64,000 nucleotides of DNA, taken from positions 20,069 through 84,068 of the forward strand of contig NW_002476012.1 of the NCBI RefSeq assembly GCF_000189635.1, read 5' to 3'. Origin of the DNA: Tetrahymena thermophila SB210 (taxonomy: Eukaryota > Ciliophora > Oligohymenophorea > Hymenostomatida > Tetrahymenidae). Under the pieces are notes generated by a model that saw only the letters and a list, made by a program, of their open reading frames with translations, did not search any database and had not been told where the DNA came from. Within the stretch, counting starts at the first letter, position 1; every line of letters starts with the position of its first letter. Shown here one piece after another: positions 38,576-51,120 of the stretch. The translations under genes and the position numbers were made by a program.

Positions 38576-38675
38576 NNNNNNNNNNNNNNNNNNNNNNNNN
38601 NNNNNNNNNNNNNNNNNNNNNNNNNNNNNNNNNNNNNNNNNNNNNNNNNNNNNNNNNNNNNNNNNNNNNNNNNNN
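38576..38675. other. Assembly gap (100 N)
   Basis: Exactly 100 N, a placeholder for unknown length, placed directly after the 770-bp tandem repeat that probably broke the assembly. Confidence 0.99.
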
Positions 38676-38800
38676 ATTACTCAAACATTAATTTTAAATC
38701 AATAACAAAAAAATAAATGACATATATTTTTATATATTTTAAAACACATTTAATATAAATTATATATAAATTAAGTATTTAATTTATTTAAAAGTTTCAT

Positions 38801-40664
38801 TCAAAAAAACATACGATTTTCTAAGAAATCAATTTGCTTCAAAACTAATTTTTTAGTTTTGAGCAATTTTATATTTAGTCTCCTACGAATCTTCACTGAG
38901 TCCACTCTCAACCTCATAAGTTATATTTATTATTTTTCAATCAATAAAAGAAAAAAAATCATAAAATAAAATAATAAATTTTAAATAAATTTGATGATAA
39001 TTTTTAGAAATTAAAAATTAATTTTAGCTGCATCATTTCTAAAATTTAAAAAAGTGTTTGAAAAAAAATTATTAATTTTATTAGAAAATTATTTTTACTG
39101 AATTCTAAGAGCTAAAATCTAGAGTTTAGGACATTTCGCTAAACAAAAACCCATTTTATCAGGACGTATAAAAGAACCTAATGAATTACTGTTTATAAGT
39201 AAAATTTTTATTGTTAAAAAATGAAGGAAATAATTAATATAATAATTTATAAAAAGAATATAAAATATAAATTATTCATTAAAATTAATAATCTAATATT
39301 TTTTTAATACTATTTGGAAGTTAGCATGGTGTTTGTTAGACTACCAAATTTTAACTTTAAAACTTTAAGATTAAATTGTGAAGTATAAAATTATAATGCA
39401 TTTAATAAGACATAAGATTCATTTCAGAAGTTAAATAAAATTAAAAAAATATTTACTCCATTTTGAGATTTAAGTTTTTGAGATTTTTGCAATTGGATAA
39501 GCATAGTGCTAATTCTTATATCCCTTTATCGTCAAAGAAATTATATCTTTATTATTTATTATAAACTATAAATAACAATTATTACATAAATCAAATATAG
39601 AAATTTTTAAATTAATAAACATAATAAAATCAAAATATTTTATCATAATTAATAAAACAAAAAATTTTTTTATTTATTCAATTTATAAAATAAAAAATAA
39701 ATAATTTAAGCTCTTACCCAATATTCAGATCTAAAATTGAAAGATTAGTAATATTTTCCAAGGCCAATCCCAGGTCTAATAAACCTTCTGACTCAAATCG
39801 ACTTCCACTTTTAAAATATTAGAATAATATTTTAAATAAATATTAAAAATATTTTTTACAAATAAAACCAAACAAGCTGATATTTATTTAATACCAATTA
39901 AAGGATCATTTACAAATAATAATAATAATCAAATAATATAAAATTATATTTTATTTAAAATAAATAAATATATGATCATACCTAAGGTTGAGATTTAAAT
40001 TCGAGAGATTAGTGCATTTAGACAAGTAACTAACTAAACCTGAAGCACCCTTACATCCAATATAACAGCAGCTTATTATTAAAATGTTAGATAGAAACAA
40101 TTTAAGAAATATCATAGTGAAAAAGTAAGCTATGGATGATGAATGCAAATCAATAAATAATAAACTGAATATTAATTTGATTTATTTTATTTTTTAAAAA
40201 TAAACAATTATTTATTGCATATACCATAGATTGAGTTTCAGAAATTAGAGATCAGTATACTTTTCTAAAGCTTAACCTAAAATTAATGCTCCTTCTTCGT
40301 AAATGTGTTGGCTCCTTTTAAGATATTTAAAATGAATTATTGATAAATCTTTGAAAATATTTTTAGAAATAGAAAATTAGGAGAAAGGTACTAATATAAT
40401 ATAAGAATGAAATAAAAAGCATTAATATTAACTTTGTTATTAATTTATTCATTTTAAAAATAAAAAATATTTTTATTATAATTAATTCACTTAAAAATAT
40501 TAAATGGTTAAAAATAATAAAATAATTCAATAAATATTTTAATTCTTTTACGTTATGTCAATATCTAGATTTGTATGTAAAAATTCTTCAGATTTAATAA
40601 ACTTTTTTTATTGTTGAAGTAAATATTTATCAAAAGATGCTTGATAAAATATTTACATCTTCAT
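38801..40664 (-). CDS. Compact complete LRR protein, five LRR exons
   Basis: Seven exons fit without strain: start exon 40552-40664 (MKMQIFYQASFDKYLLQQQ), LRR exons 40225-40314, 39982-40071, 39718-39807, 39457-39546 and 39099-39188 (all 90 bp), and last exon 38801-38882 (ends LLKTKKLVLKQIDF...MFF, TGA). The coding total of 645 bp gives 214 residues. All introns are GT-AG in the same phase. Repeats include GCKGASGLVSYLSKCTNL and SEGLLDLGLALENITNL, which are much more diverged from each other than those at 30-34 kb, so this is an old member. The gene starts without a signal peptide, so it is probably cytoplasmic. It is the clearest template for the family's gene structure in this window. Confidence 0.88.
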
Positions 40665-40697
40665 AACGACGAAATTATTTTATTTATTGTATCATTT

Positions 40698-41071
40698 GTT
40701 TTTTAATTAGATGATTTTATTACTAATTGATTAATAATTTTTTTAATTAAAATTTGTTTCTATATCAATTCAATACTTATTTTTATATTTTTTATCAATC
40801 GTTGATGTTTTTAACAATTTTATTGAATTAACAAAGATGTTTTTATTGTTGTGTAATTTTTTATTTTTAATAAATATAATTTATGTTTTTTAATTAGATG
40901 AATTTATTACTAATTGATTAATAATTTTTTTAATTAAAAATATGTTTCTATATAAATTCAATACTTATTTTTATATTTTTTATCAATCGTTGATGTTTTT
41001 AACAATTTTATTGAATTAACAAAGATGTTTTTATTGTTGTGTAATTTTTTATTTTTTATAAAATATAATTT
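40698..41071. repeat. 187-bp perfect-style tandem duplication
   Basis: Two adjacent copies (40698-40884 and 40885-41071) share blocks such as TTATCAATCGTTGATG and AACAAAGATGTTTTTATTG with only a few differences. AT-rich and non-coding, about 35 bp upstream of the LRR gene starting at 40664. Confidence 0.9.
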
Positions 41072-41534
41072 ATAATTGACTTTATAACAAAATCAAATGT
41101 ATCTCATATTCCTAAAGGTATCTATATTAATTAAAAAAATGTTAGTTTTAACAAAATAAAAATTTAGATTTATTTACTTTTTACTTATATAAGCAATAAA
41201 TTAATCCAAAAAATATTTTTTTGAGAACTGTTTTAATTAAATTAATTAAAAATAATGATGTATGTTTTAAATAAAAAATTTTATTGCCTTATTTTTTATT
41301 GCATACAATATGAATAACAGAGTGATATAAATAGATATTTATTTAATTTTTAAAAGTCAAAATTAATAAAATTAATTGTAATGCTTTGAAATTCTGAGTT
41401 AGTATAGAATTTATATTTTATAATAGTTTAATTTATTATATAACTATACAAAACAAACACAAATTAAAGGTGTTATTACACTATAAAATAAGTTAAAGCA
41501 ATTTTTAGATAAAATTAATGAGGTAGATTGAAAA
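41072..41534. other. Intergenic, no feature seen
   Basis: About 460 bp of AT-rich sequence with homopolymer and TAAA runs. No gene or structured element recognised. Confidence 0.6.
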
Positions 41535-41639
41535 ATGAAAGTGAGTTTATATAAAAGCTTCAAATTAGGTATGATTAGATCTGCTTTGTTATTTTTTTTG
41601 CTTGAATTTTCAGTATTCAGTCATTTATAAAATGAATGA
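41535..41639 (+). CDS. Tiny signal-peptide-like ORF
   Basis: ATG 41535 to TGA 41637-41639, 34 residues: a basic start (MKVSLYKSFKLGMIRS) followed by ALLFFLLEFSVF. It looks like a signal peptide or a single membrane segment with almost nothing after it. It may be a truncated 5' exon of a decayed secreted-protein gene, or chance. A run of 12 A follows the stop. Confidence 0.3.
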
Positions 41640-41988
41640 GTCTTTCAAAAAAAAAAAATTACTATCCAAAGAGAATGGGAAAAGTTATTGCAATAATTAA
41701 ATTTTTTTTTATATGATTATTTAGAGTTTTTAAATATAATAATAATAATAAATAAATAATATACTTTTTTGTTTTTAATGAACATATTATTAGAAAAATG
41801 TCTATTCTTATAATGTGTTGATATATTTTTTTATATAGAATATATATAATATTTAATATAGAGTAGAATTTGTAATATATAGTAAGTTTTATTTATTTAT
41901 TTATAATTATTTTATTTTTTTCATTCAAAGAGAGAATAAAATATTATATGTGGATTGGTTATTTAGAATTCTGCTATTAGGTTGTCAA

Positions 41989-42264
41989 ATGCAATATTCG
42001 TTAAAATCACTTAATTAATTTTAAGAATATAACTATTGTGGACATTCTGGATTTATTCAGGTAAGTTTAATAGCTGAATCTGGTTAGTAAATAACAAAAA
42101 GAACTTACAATGATCTATGTAGCTCTTAGTATCTGCCAAAGATGATACATAAATTGAATGGATTTAATGTGATAAGCTCAAATTCAATTAATTTATAAGC
42201 TTTTTCATTGTTTCCTACCAGTTTTAATAATTTCTCTCAATAAAAATTGACTGCATAGAAATGA
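41989..42264 (+). CDS. Unrecognised 91-residue ORF, possible exon or gene remnant
   Basis: ATG 41989 to TGA 42262-42264. The sequence (CGHSGFIQVSLIAESGQQI; NDLCSSQYLPKMIHKLNG) is compositionally unlike random AT-rich DNA, with Cys, Gly, His and Pro. The same frame is open upstream of the ATG for about 20 codons. An alternative frame ends at a GTAAGT donor at about 42061, so splicing could change the reading. No family recognised. It begins the higher-GC patch running to about 43.4 kb. Confidence 0.35.
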
Positions 42265-42593
42265 GCTTTTGGTAAAAGTACTTAATGAAATTTTTATTGC
42301 ATAAGCACTTAATAGTCACTGTTTAACCGCTATGAGAAATCAGAAAAGAACTTTGAGAGACTCTTGAGTTACCATAGTTGTCTCTTACTTCGCTTACACC
42401 AAAAGAAAATAGCAAAGAAATCACAGTTTCGTACTAGTTTTCTGTGGTGAATGGGATTTTTAAGTTCACTTTCGAGTATTTCTTTATTTGTATTTACTAA
42501 AAAATAACATCCTTATTAATTTTTTTTAGATTTTAGATATCTTTAACTTCTAATTTTCTAAATTTCAATAGCAATTGTTTAAATTTAATAAGC

Positions 42594-43100
42594 ATGGGCT
42601 CATTAAAAGCGAGTAGTAAAATACATAATCCAATTATTTGTTGCTAGCAACTAAAAAAGAAAATAGCCTTAAGAAAAGATTAGTACACTTTGAAGTAGTA
42701 TGTGATCTTATTGAACTACTTTTCTGATTGTTCTGATTCAGATTTTTTTTTCATCAAAATCTAAGTTGGATAAATAGAAAATAGACACTAAATTAGAACA
42801 AAGTTAGTCAGCCTGTCTTTCTAAAAAGCATATAATTTACTAAAAAAGCAGGGGATAAGTAAAGGAATAAAGTAAATGTAAATTCTTTAAATGTTTTAAC
42901 ATTAAACTATTCCATAAAGAAAAACACTCCATCCTAAAATATCGCTAATTAAAAGAATTAGAAAGTATACTTTTTTGATGTTGTGCTTCATATTTTCAAA
43001 AAAAAGCTGTTTTGTTAGGATTAAAAAGCAGACTATCTAAGGAATAAAGTAAAAAAAGTAGTTACATCTTTCTATATTTATTTGTACCCAAATTAATTGA
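42594..43100 (+). CDS. Unrecognised 168-residue basic ORF
   Basis: ATG 42594 to TGA 43098-43100, uninterrupted. The product is Lys/Gln/Ile-rich and basic (MGSLKASSKIHNPIICCQQL; SFQKAYNLLKKQGISKG), with one hydrophobic stretch (YTFLMLCFIF). No domain recognised. Its length and mixed composition make it better than chance, but it lies among fragments with stops and may be one exon of a broken gene. Confidence 0.35.
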
Positions 43101-43103
43101 ATT

Positions 43104-43435
43104 ATGAATTAAGATGATAAGCTTAAATAGTGAAAGACCTTTAAGAACTATAATAGCTACTCAAATAAGCCTGAAGAGTCAAGAATGTCATATTTATCTG
43201 ATTCCATGATAATTTCAGAATGATAGAAAAAAGCAAAAAGAAATCGTTTCAAAGTAAATTAAGATTTCAGGTAAAAAACGCAAATATAAGACTGTACTCT
43301 TATGCTGACGAGCATAGTTATCAAAAACAAAACTACTTAAGTAATTTGGAGAAATTTTTCAGTATTTTGATTCCGATCTAGCATAAAAGCCATAAGAACT
43401 GAGCCCTACAAGATGGATGCAGAACAAATCAGTTG
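43104..43435 (+). pseudogene. Gene remnant with in-frame TGA codons
   Basis: From ATG 43104 one frame reads protein-like sequence interrupted by TGA: MNQDDKLKQ, stop, KTFKNYNSYSNKPEESRMSY...IISE, stop, QKKAKRNRFKVNQDFR, then a possible GTAAAA donor. A second piece (YSYADEHSYQKQNYLSNLE) follows in another frame after an AG. The Ser/Tyr/Glu/Lys composition resembles the cytoplasmic tail of a real protein. Best read as a decayed gene; TGG-to-TGA changes would explain both stops. Confidence 0.45.
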
Positions 43436-46418
43436 AGTTTTTTTATTGAATTTCATTTCTAATTATTTGCTTTTATTTAAGCTTTATTCTTTATCATCCA
43501 AATAGATTACCAAGTTTTTAAATTTAAAAGTGTAATTTAATCAGAAAAAAATAGATTGAAGTGTAAAACTTTTTATGGTAGCACAAAGAAATTAATTAAT
43601 TAATTAATCTATGAATGATGAATGACTTTTTTATTAAAATTTGTTTTTGACTAATATAAAAGATTTTTATATTACTTGTAGCTGACAGTGATAGTTAAGA
43701 ATTTGATTAGTCTCCCCACCAAATACTATGAAAACATAGAATACTATAAAACTAATTTCATAGAGATTCAATTAAGACATTAAACAAAAAATTATTTGAT
43801 CTACGACCTTATAGATTATTCCTACCTAATATTGTATTAGCCAAAAAAAGCATTCATTTTTAAGCCATCTTAGATTGATTTATTTTTCAGTTTTAAAAAT
43901 AAGTAAATAACAACGGAACAATTTAAAAGTGTTAAAGTATTAGAATATTATAAGAAATAATAAAGAAAATATTTTAATTCATAAAAGTAAAATATATTAT
44001 TTATAAATAATAAATATTTCTTTTGCTCATATTTCCTTAATGTAAGCTTAATCATATTTATATCAAATTCTTTTATTAATCATGAAGAAGTTATTAAGGA
44101 CATCCAATTCATAATTTTTTGCAGAAAATAAGCTCAGTAAAACTAGAATTTTTTCTTTATAAAATAAAAGATCAGAACAGTTTTTTTTGATTAAGAAAGT
44201 ATTATAAAACGTTTATCAACTGTTTTATTGTTTTCTAATTTCTTAATAAATATTTATTTAAGTTTATTTTATATCTTTAAAAGCAAATAAACAATAAAAA
44301 TATGATTCTGAGAAGACATCTTTCAAACCAATCGCTGATAGCTTTATTTAAATGTTTTTGAAATTCAGTAATTTAGAATTATTTATTTTAAGCAGAAAGT
44401 AAATGTTTTTATACTTAAAAAAGGAAAAACCAAACACTTTGAGTTTGAATATGAGTGAAACCTTAAAAAGGAATACTTAAAATAGCCCATGATAATATAA
44501 ATAGTAAAAATTAATAAGATAAAGCAATTTGCTTTAAAAAGTAAATTTTTTGGTTTTGATAATATTTAGCTGCAATAGTTCTAGTTCTAAGTAATCTTTT
44601 CTTTCTAATTCCGATCAAAATATTTATAATCATTAGAAGGAAATATTTAATTTTTTTTATCAAAGTAAGTGAGGATTTTTAAAATAGAAGAATGAAAGGC
44701 TATAATTAAATTGAATTAAAAAGTCAAAAATAACAAACCAAAAATAAGTATGAATATAAAAAATTAGGTTAAATTAATCAAACAAATGTATTTATTGATG
44801 ATTTATGTCTATTTTAATTTAAATATACATTTTTATTAACCAATAAAATTATGTCTAATTCTTCATTGTTATTTTTATCAGATTGAATTTATTTATTTTT
44901 TATAAGCGAAACTTTCTTTAAAATCACTCAATTTGATGAGAGATTGATTTGAGGTAATTTAATTTATTGTTTTTCATAACATATTTTTATTAAAAATGTT
45001 TATTTGATTCCTCAAATTTTTATTTACAGTTTACAATATTCTTAATTTCTTTTATCTATCTTTCAATTACAAATCAAGAGTAGTGCAGGATAGTACTACT
45101 CTAATTCGAAAACAAATAGAATATTTTTATTAATCAAATACTAAATAATCATGCAAGTAATTTGAAATAATTAATCTATTTTTGAAATAATCTTCTACGT
45201 ATAAATTTTTCATAAACCATTCTTATTTTTCTATTTTACTGTTTAATAACTAAATACAGAGGATCTTAACCAATAAAATTTATATTCTTCTCAAAATTTT
45301 AGATTATTAATTTAATGAAATGAGATATAATTATCTAATCAAACAAAAAAATTGCCTAAGGAAATTTAGAATTAGAGTTTACAAAAATTGATTATTAATT
45401 TATTTAAAATTAACAAATGTTTTAAAAAATAAGTGATAAATGAAAAAAAAATGAAATAAATAAATAAGATTAATTTTTATTTTATAAATAAACAATCATA
45501 TTTATAAATATATTTTTTCGAAATTAGATGGTAATAGTATTTACGAATATATTGTCTAGTTATCCTAAAAATAAATATTAATCTTAAGTCATAAACCTAT
45601 CTAAAATAGAGCTGTTTTCTTATTAATCAGTAATTTTTTTATTAGATAAGTAATTATAAAAATAATAAGGAAATGAGCACTTTTTAATTTAGTAAAAGAA
45701 AATATTTTAAATTACTTTGTATTATTCTAAAATTTTTATATATTTTTAAATAATTTATCTTTAGCTTTTATAATTTAAATTAAGCTTCAAGAAATCAAAT
45801 AAAATTAATTTTACAATTACTGATCCATTTATTATTCTACTAAAAATCATATTTACTTAAATTTTTACATCTGTCTGTTTTAAATACAAATTCAAAAAAT
45901 TTTAACCATACTCAAGAATTTATTTGTATTGTTTCTTTTGCCAAATAAATTAAAAATACTTAAATATTAATTAGTCTATTAAATTAATAATTAATTTATT
46001 TTTAACTTTTTTATATGTACTATATATTAAATTATTTTTCCTACTAAACAATTTAATTTATATATATATATATTTTTATTTGAATCTAAAAAATAATTTT
46101 TTTTTTTTTTTTTCATAGTATTGTAATATAATTTCTACATCATATTTTTTCATTTATATAAACAATTATTCATAAATTTTTAATTTAAATAACATTTTTA
46201 TCATTATCTCTAATTAATAATTTATAACCTTTAATTAATATTACATTTTCTTTTATTTATTTTTAATTTTTAATATTCTATTTATATGTAGTCTTGAAAA
46301 AGGCAGTAAGTACCTCAGGTTACTATATATATAATTATATTATCACAAAATATTATATAATAAAACATATTATTTTATATTATTCAAATATTTAATATTT
46401 ATTCATCCTTTTTTCACC
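43436..46418. other. Long AT-rich intergenic region, no gene recognised
   Basis: About 3 kb without a frame I can support on either strand. It contains a hairpin at 45077-45102, TA repeats (46060-46075), T runs (46099-46114) and many homopolymers. The last few hundred bases are 3' flank of the LRR gene ending at 46419. Confidence 0.55.
45077..45102. other. Perfect 8-bp-stem hairpin
   Basis: AGAGTAGT at 45077-45084 pairs with ACTACTCT at 45095-45102 around a 10-base loop. It stands alone in AT-rich spacer and is unusually GC-containing for the area. It could be a structured RNA element or chance. Confidence 0.5.
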
Positions 46419-49119
46419 TCACCAAAAGAATTCTATTTTAAAAACAACTAATCTTTTTGATTTAAGACACTTGCTTTCTACTTTTAAGTATTATGATTCT
46501 TCGATTGAATTTCCACTTTTATTATAAATTAGTGCAAATTACAAAAAAATAAAATAGAATAAAAATTTCAAATAATATTTAATATTAATAAATAAAAAAA
46601 TATTAGCAGAATAAACATGAAAAATAAAAAATAGGCCAAATAAAAAGTTTTAAATAAATTAAAACAGTTAAATTGATTTATATTCATTTTTATAAATAAA
46701 AATATTGCAATTCAAAACAAATAAACTGTTTTTACCAAAGATTAAGTGTCAAATTTTAGAGATTAGTGCACTTTCCTAAACCAGTACCTAAACTTGATGC
46801 CCCAATTGCACCAATTTAATTTCCTCTTTTTGGATATTGAAGAAAAAATATTTAATTAATTAATTAGTCACTTAGAAGGAAAAAGTATGAGTTATCTTTT
46901 ATCAATAATAAAAGCAAAAGTTGAGAATAAAAAAATGAGTTAATTTAAGAAATATAGAAAAAGAAGAAAAATTAGTACAATAAAAAAGAAAATGAAAAAT
47001 AAATCAAATAAAAACTAATAAGCAAATTAAAAGAATTAATTATATTGTTTTAAATTTGATTTTATAGATAAAAATATCAAAATCCAAAACAAATAAACTA
47101 TTTTTTACTCAAGATTAAGTGTCAAATTTGAGAGTTAAGAGCAATTAGCTAAAGCAGAACCTAAGTCTGATACTCCATCTGCACCAATTTAATTTCCCCT
47201 TTTTATAATTGATGAAAAAATATATTATTAATTAGTTACTTAAAAGGAAAAAATTAAGAAAAATATAAAGTAATAAGAAATAAATTAATTAATAATAAAA
47301 GTAAAAGTTGAAATTAAAAAAACGAGTTAAATAAATTAAGGAAGATACAAGAAGAAAAAATCACAAGTACAAAAAAATTGAAAAAGAAAAATCAATCAAC
47401 TAAAAAGCTAATAAACAAATTAATAGAATAATATAATTTAAAATTCATTTTTATAACTAAAAATATCACATTTAAAAACAAATAATTGTTGTTACTGAAG
47501 ATCAAGTGTCAAATATGAGAGTTAAGCGCAATTTACTATAGCAGAACTTAAGTATGATACCCCAATTGCACCAACTTAATTGTAACTTTTTAAATATTGA
47601 AAAAAATATATAAAATTAATTAGTTTCTTAAAAGGAAAAAATGAAGAAAAAATATAAAATGAAAAGAAATAAATGAACTAATAATAAAAGTAAAAATTGA
47701 AAATAAAATAAATTATTGAAGATAGAAGAAGAAAAAAATACAAGTACAAAAAAATTGAAAAAGAAAAATAAATCAAATAAAAACCAAAAATGTTTTAAAA
47801 TCATTTGTATAACTAAAAATATCACAATTCAAAAAAAAATAAATTGTTTTTACTCAAGACTAAGTGTCAAATTTTAGAGATTAGCACAATTTGCTATAGC
47901 AGAACCTAAGTTGGATGCACCAATTTAACCAATTTAATTCATACTTTTTAAATATTGAAGAAAAAATATTTAGTTTATTAGTTATTTAGAAACAAAAAAT
48001 GTAGAAAAAAATATGAAATAATAATTAATGAATTAATTAATTAAAAATAAAAGCAAAAATTAAAAGTAAAAAAATGAGTTAAATTAACAAAGATAGAAGA
48101 AGAAAAAAACAAAGTAAAATAAAAAAGAAAAATAAATCGGATAAAAAGCTTATTAAAAAATGAAAAGAGTTTAAATATTTTGTTTTAAATTCATTTTTAT
48201 ATCTAAAAATATCACAATACCTAACAAATAAATTGCTTTTACCTAAGATTAAGTGTTAAATTTAAGAGGTTAGTGCAATTTGCTAAAGCAGAACCTAAAT
48301 CTTATGCACCAATTACACCAATTTAATTTCCCCTTTTTAAAAATTAAGAAAAAATATTAATTAATTAGTTATTTAGAGAAAAATAAAGAAAAAAATATAA
48401 AAAATTATAAGAAAAGAATTAATTAATAATAAAAATTAAAGTAAAAAATAAAAAAATAAGTTAAATTAAGAAAGATAGAAGAAGAAAAAAACACAACTGC
48501 TATAAAAAAGTAAAAGTTAAATAAATCAAGCAAAAAGCTAATAAACAAATTTAAAGAATTATTCATTTTTATAAATAAAATTATCACAATTAAAAATAAA
48601 TAAATTGTTTTTACCTAAGATTAAGTGTCAAATTTGAGAGATTAGTGCACTTTCTTAAACCAGAACCTAAGACTGATAAACTTTTATCACCAATTTAATT
48701 TCCCCTTTTTAATTATTGAATAAAAAATATGAATTAATTAATTTAATTAGTTAATAATAAGGAAAAAATAAATGAAGAAAAAATATGAAAAAGAAATGAA
48801 TTAATGAAAAAGTTAAAAATAAAATAATGAGTTAAGAAAGATGAAAAAAACAAAACACAAATACAATAAAAAAGAAATACAAAAATAAATCAAACAAAAA
48901 GCTTATAAATAAATTAAAAGAGTTAGATTTTTTGTTTTAAATTCATTTTTATAAATAAAAATATCACAACTAAAGACAAATAAACTATTTTACCTAAGAT
49001 TAAGTGTCAAATTTGAGAGATTAACGCACTTTCCTAAATCAGAACCTAAGGCTTGTAAACCTTTATCACCAATTTAATTTCCCCTTTTTAAATGTTGAAG
49101 AAAAAATATGAAATAATAA

Positions 49120-49158
<39 letters not shown>

Positions 49159-50310
49159 ATGAATTGATAATAAAAACAAAAGTTCAAAATAAAATAATCA
49201 GGTAAATTAAGAATTATATAAGAAAAAAATACGAGCAGAATAAAAATAAATCAAATAAAAAAATATTAAAAAAAGTTATATTATTTTAAATTATTTTTTA
49301 TAACTAAAAATATCTCAATTCAAAACAAATAAATAGTTTTTACCAAAGATCAAGTGTCAAATTTGAGAGATTAGTACACTTTGCTAAACCAGAACCTAAG
49401 CCAGATGCACCAATTACACCAATTTTATTCATCCTTTTAAATAGAAATAAATGAATTAATTTGTAATAAAAGTAAAGCTGATAATAAATAAAATAGTTAA
49501 ATTAAGAAAGATAGAAGAGTAAAAAAACACAAACAAATAAAAATAATAAAGAAAAATAAATAAACCAAATAAAAAGCTACTAAACATATTAAAAGAGTTA
49601 AATTAATTATTTAAAAAAATTTTTATAAGTAAAAATATCACAATTCAAAACAAACAAACTATTTTTACTCAAGATTAAGAGTCAAATTTGAGAGATTAGT
49701 GCAGTTTGCTAAAGCAGAATCTAAGTCTAATGCGCCCTCATCTCCAATTTAATTGCTACTTTTTAAATATTTAAGAAAAAATAAATAAATTAAAAATTAA
49801 TTAATTAGTTAGTTACTTAGAAGGAAAAAATTAAGAAAAAATATGAATAATAAGAAATTAATTAAATAATCATAAAAGAAAAAGAAAAAAAATGAGTTAA
49901 ATTAAGAAATTTTGAAAAATAAAAAGCTAATAAACGAATTAAAAGAGTTACATTGTTTTAAATACATTTTTATAAATATCACAATCCAAAACAACAATTT
50001 ATTTTTCAAATAAAAAATGAATAAAAAATATCAAATAATAAAAAATGGGTAATAAATTTTAAAAATTGAAAGTAAAAATTAAGTTTAAATAACTAAAAAA
50101 TATTTTTATTAACAAAATCAATGAAAATAGGTGAGAATTTCTATGAAAAATATGATATGTAAATTGAAAGTTAATTAAAGAAAAAGTATTAATAATAATA
50201 ACATTTATAAATTAAAAATACCTCAGATTAATATGGACAACCTAATGAGATTATAGTGAAGAGTTTAAAAACTTTTTATATTAATTTAAATAAATTTAAA
50301 GTATATTCAT
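46419..50310 (-). CDS. LRR protein, nine LRR exons
   Basis: Eleven exons: start exon 50222-50310 (MNILQIYLNQYKKFLNSS, ending VVHINLR), nine 90-bp LRR exons with low coordinates 49669, 49344, 48994, 48615, 48243, 47854, 47496, 47109 and 46736, and last exon 46419-46473 encoding KCLKSKRLVVFKIEFFW then TGA. Coding total 954 bp, 317 residues. All splice sites are GT-AG in the family phase, and five repeats checked codon by codon have no TGA (for example SNQIGDEGALDLDSALANC). Units are about 325-390 bp and clearly diverged, unlike the array at 30-34 kb. Compared with the gene at 53820, the sequence just before this ATG has lost one T from a T-run, so the longer start used there is out of frame here. 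Confidence 0.88.
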
Positions 50311-51120
50311 AAAAAATAAATATTTACTTCTTCTAATTTATTGTATTATTTAATTTGTTATATCATTTATTTTTTTTTTTAAATATTGAATAGCAATTAA
50401 TGGAAATTTAATTAATAAAAAGTGGATAAAAAGAATAAATAAATTATATGAATTTATAAATTTATTTTTAGTCATATATATCACAAAAAAGTTAGTGTAA
50501 CTTTAATAATTTAATTGTAATATTTTTATTTAAAATGTACACTTAAAAATATAGTAGGAACTAGAGATGGGTAGTCAGTCAGTCATTCTATATATAATAA
50601 TTATTGTTTTTAAGAAAAATAAAATGTTTGTACATACATGATTTGAAAATAAAGGCAGGTTATTTGATAAATTATGATTTAAAAATAAAAAAAAGTATGT
50701 AGACTATCATAAAACCAATTTTTATATAAGTATAATTTAAAATACCAATATCATCTATAATAATGAAATTGTATTACAAAAATTTTTATAAAAAATAAAA
50801 TATGATTTTAATAATATTATTTTAGTTAATATCATTCAAAATCTATTTTACAAAAATATAATTAATAATTTTCTAAAAGTAATAATTCTACATCACCAAA
50901 TTTTTGAAAACCATTTTGCTTTTATATGCAATTTATCCTTTAAATCATTTGATGCATTTAAAGTTTTTAAATTATAAAAACTTAATTTTGAATGATATCT
51001 TTAAAATTAATTAATTATTCATGAAATATAAGAATTATTATAAAAATAGAAATTATTATTTAAAGTTTATATAAAATATAGAGATATTTAAATATTTTTG
51101 GCTTAATATTTATAATTAAT
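50311..51120. other. Intergenic, LRR 5' flank
   Basis: About 0.8 kb. The first 300 bp are homologous to 58480-58730 upstream of the LRR gene at 53820 (shared TAGAGATGG block near 50564 and 58696), so the two genes were duplicated with their promoters. No further gene seen. Confidence 0.65.

Noticed and set aside
39951-40148. Minus-strand ORF starting MHSSSIAYFF
   Set aside because: Its second half is the genuine LRR exon 39982-40071 read in the right frame; the start lies in the upstream intron, so it is not a separate gene.
47628-47825. Phe-rich minus-strand ORF
   Set aside because: It is intron sequence (complement of an A-rich strand) between two LRR exons; the composition is low-complexity.
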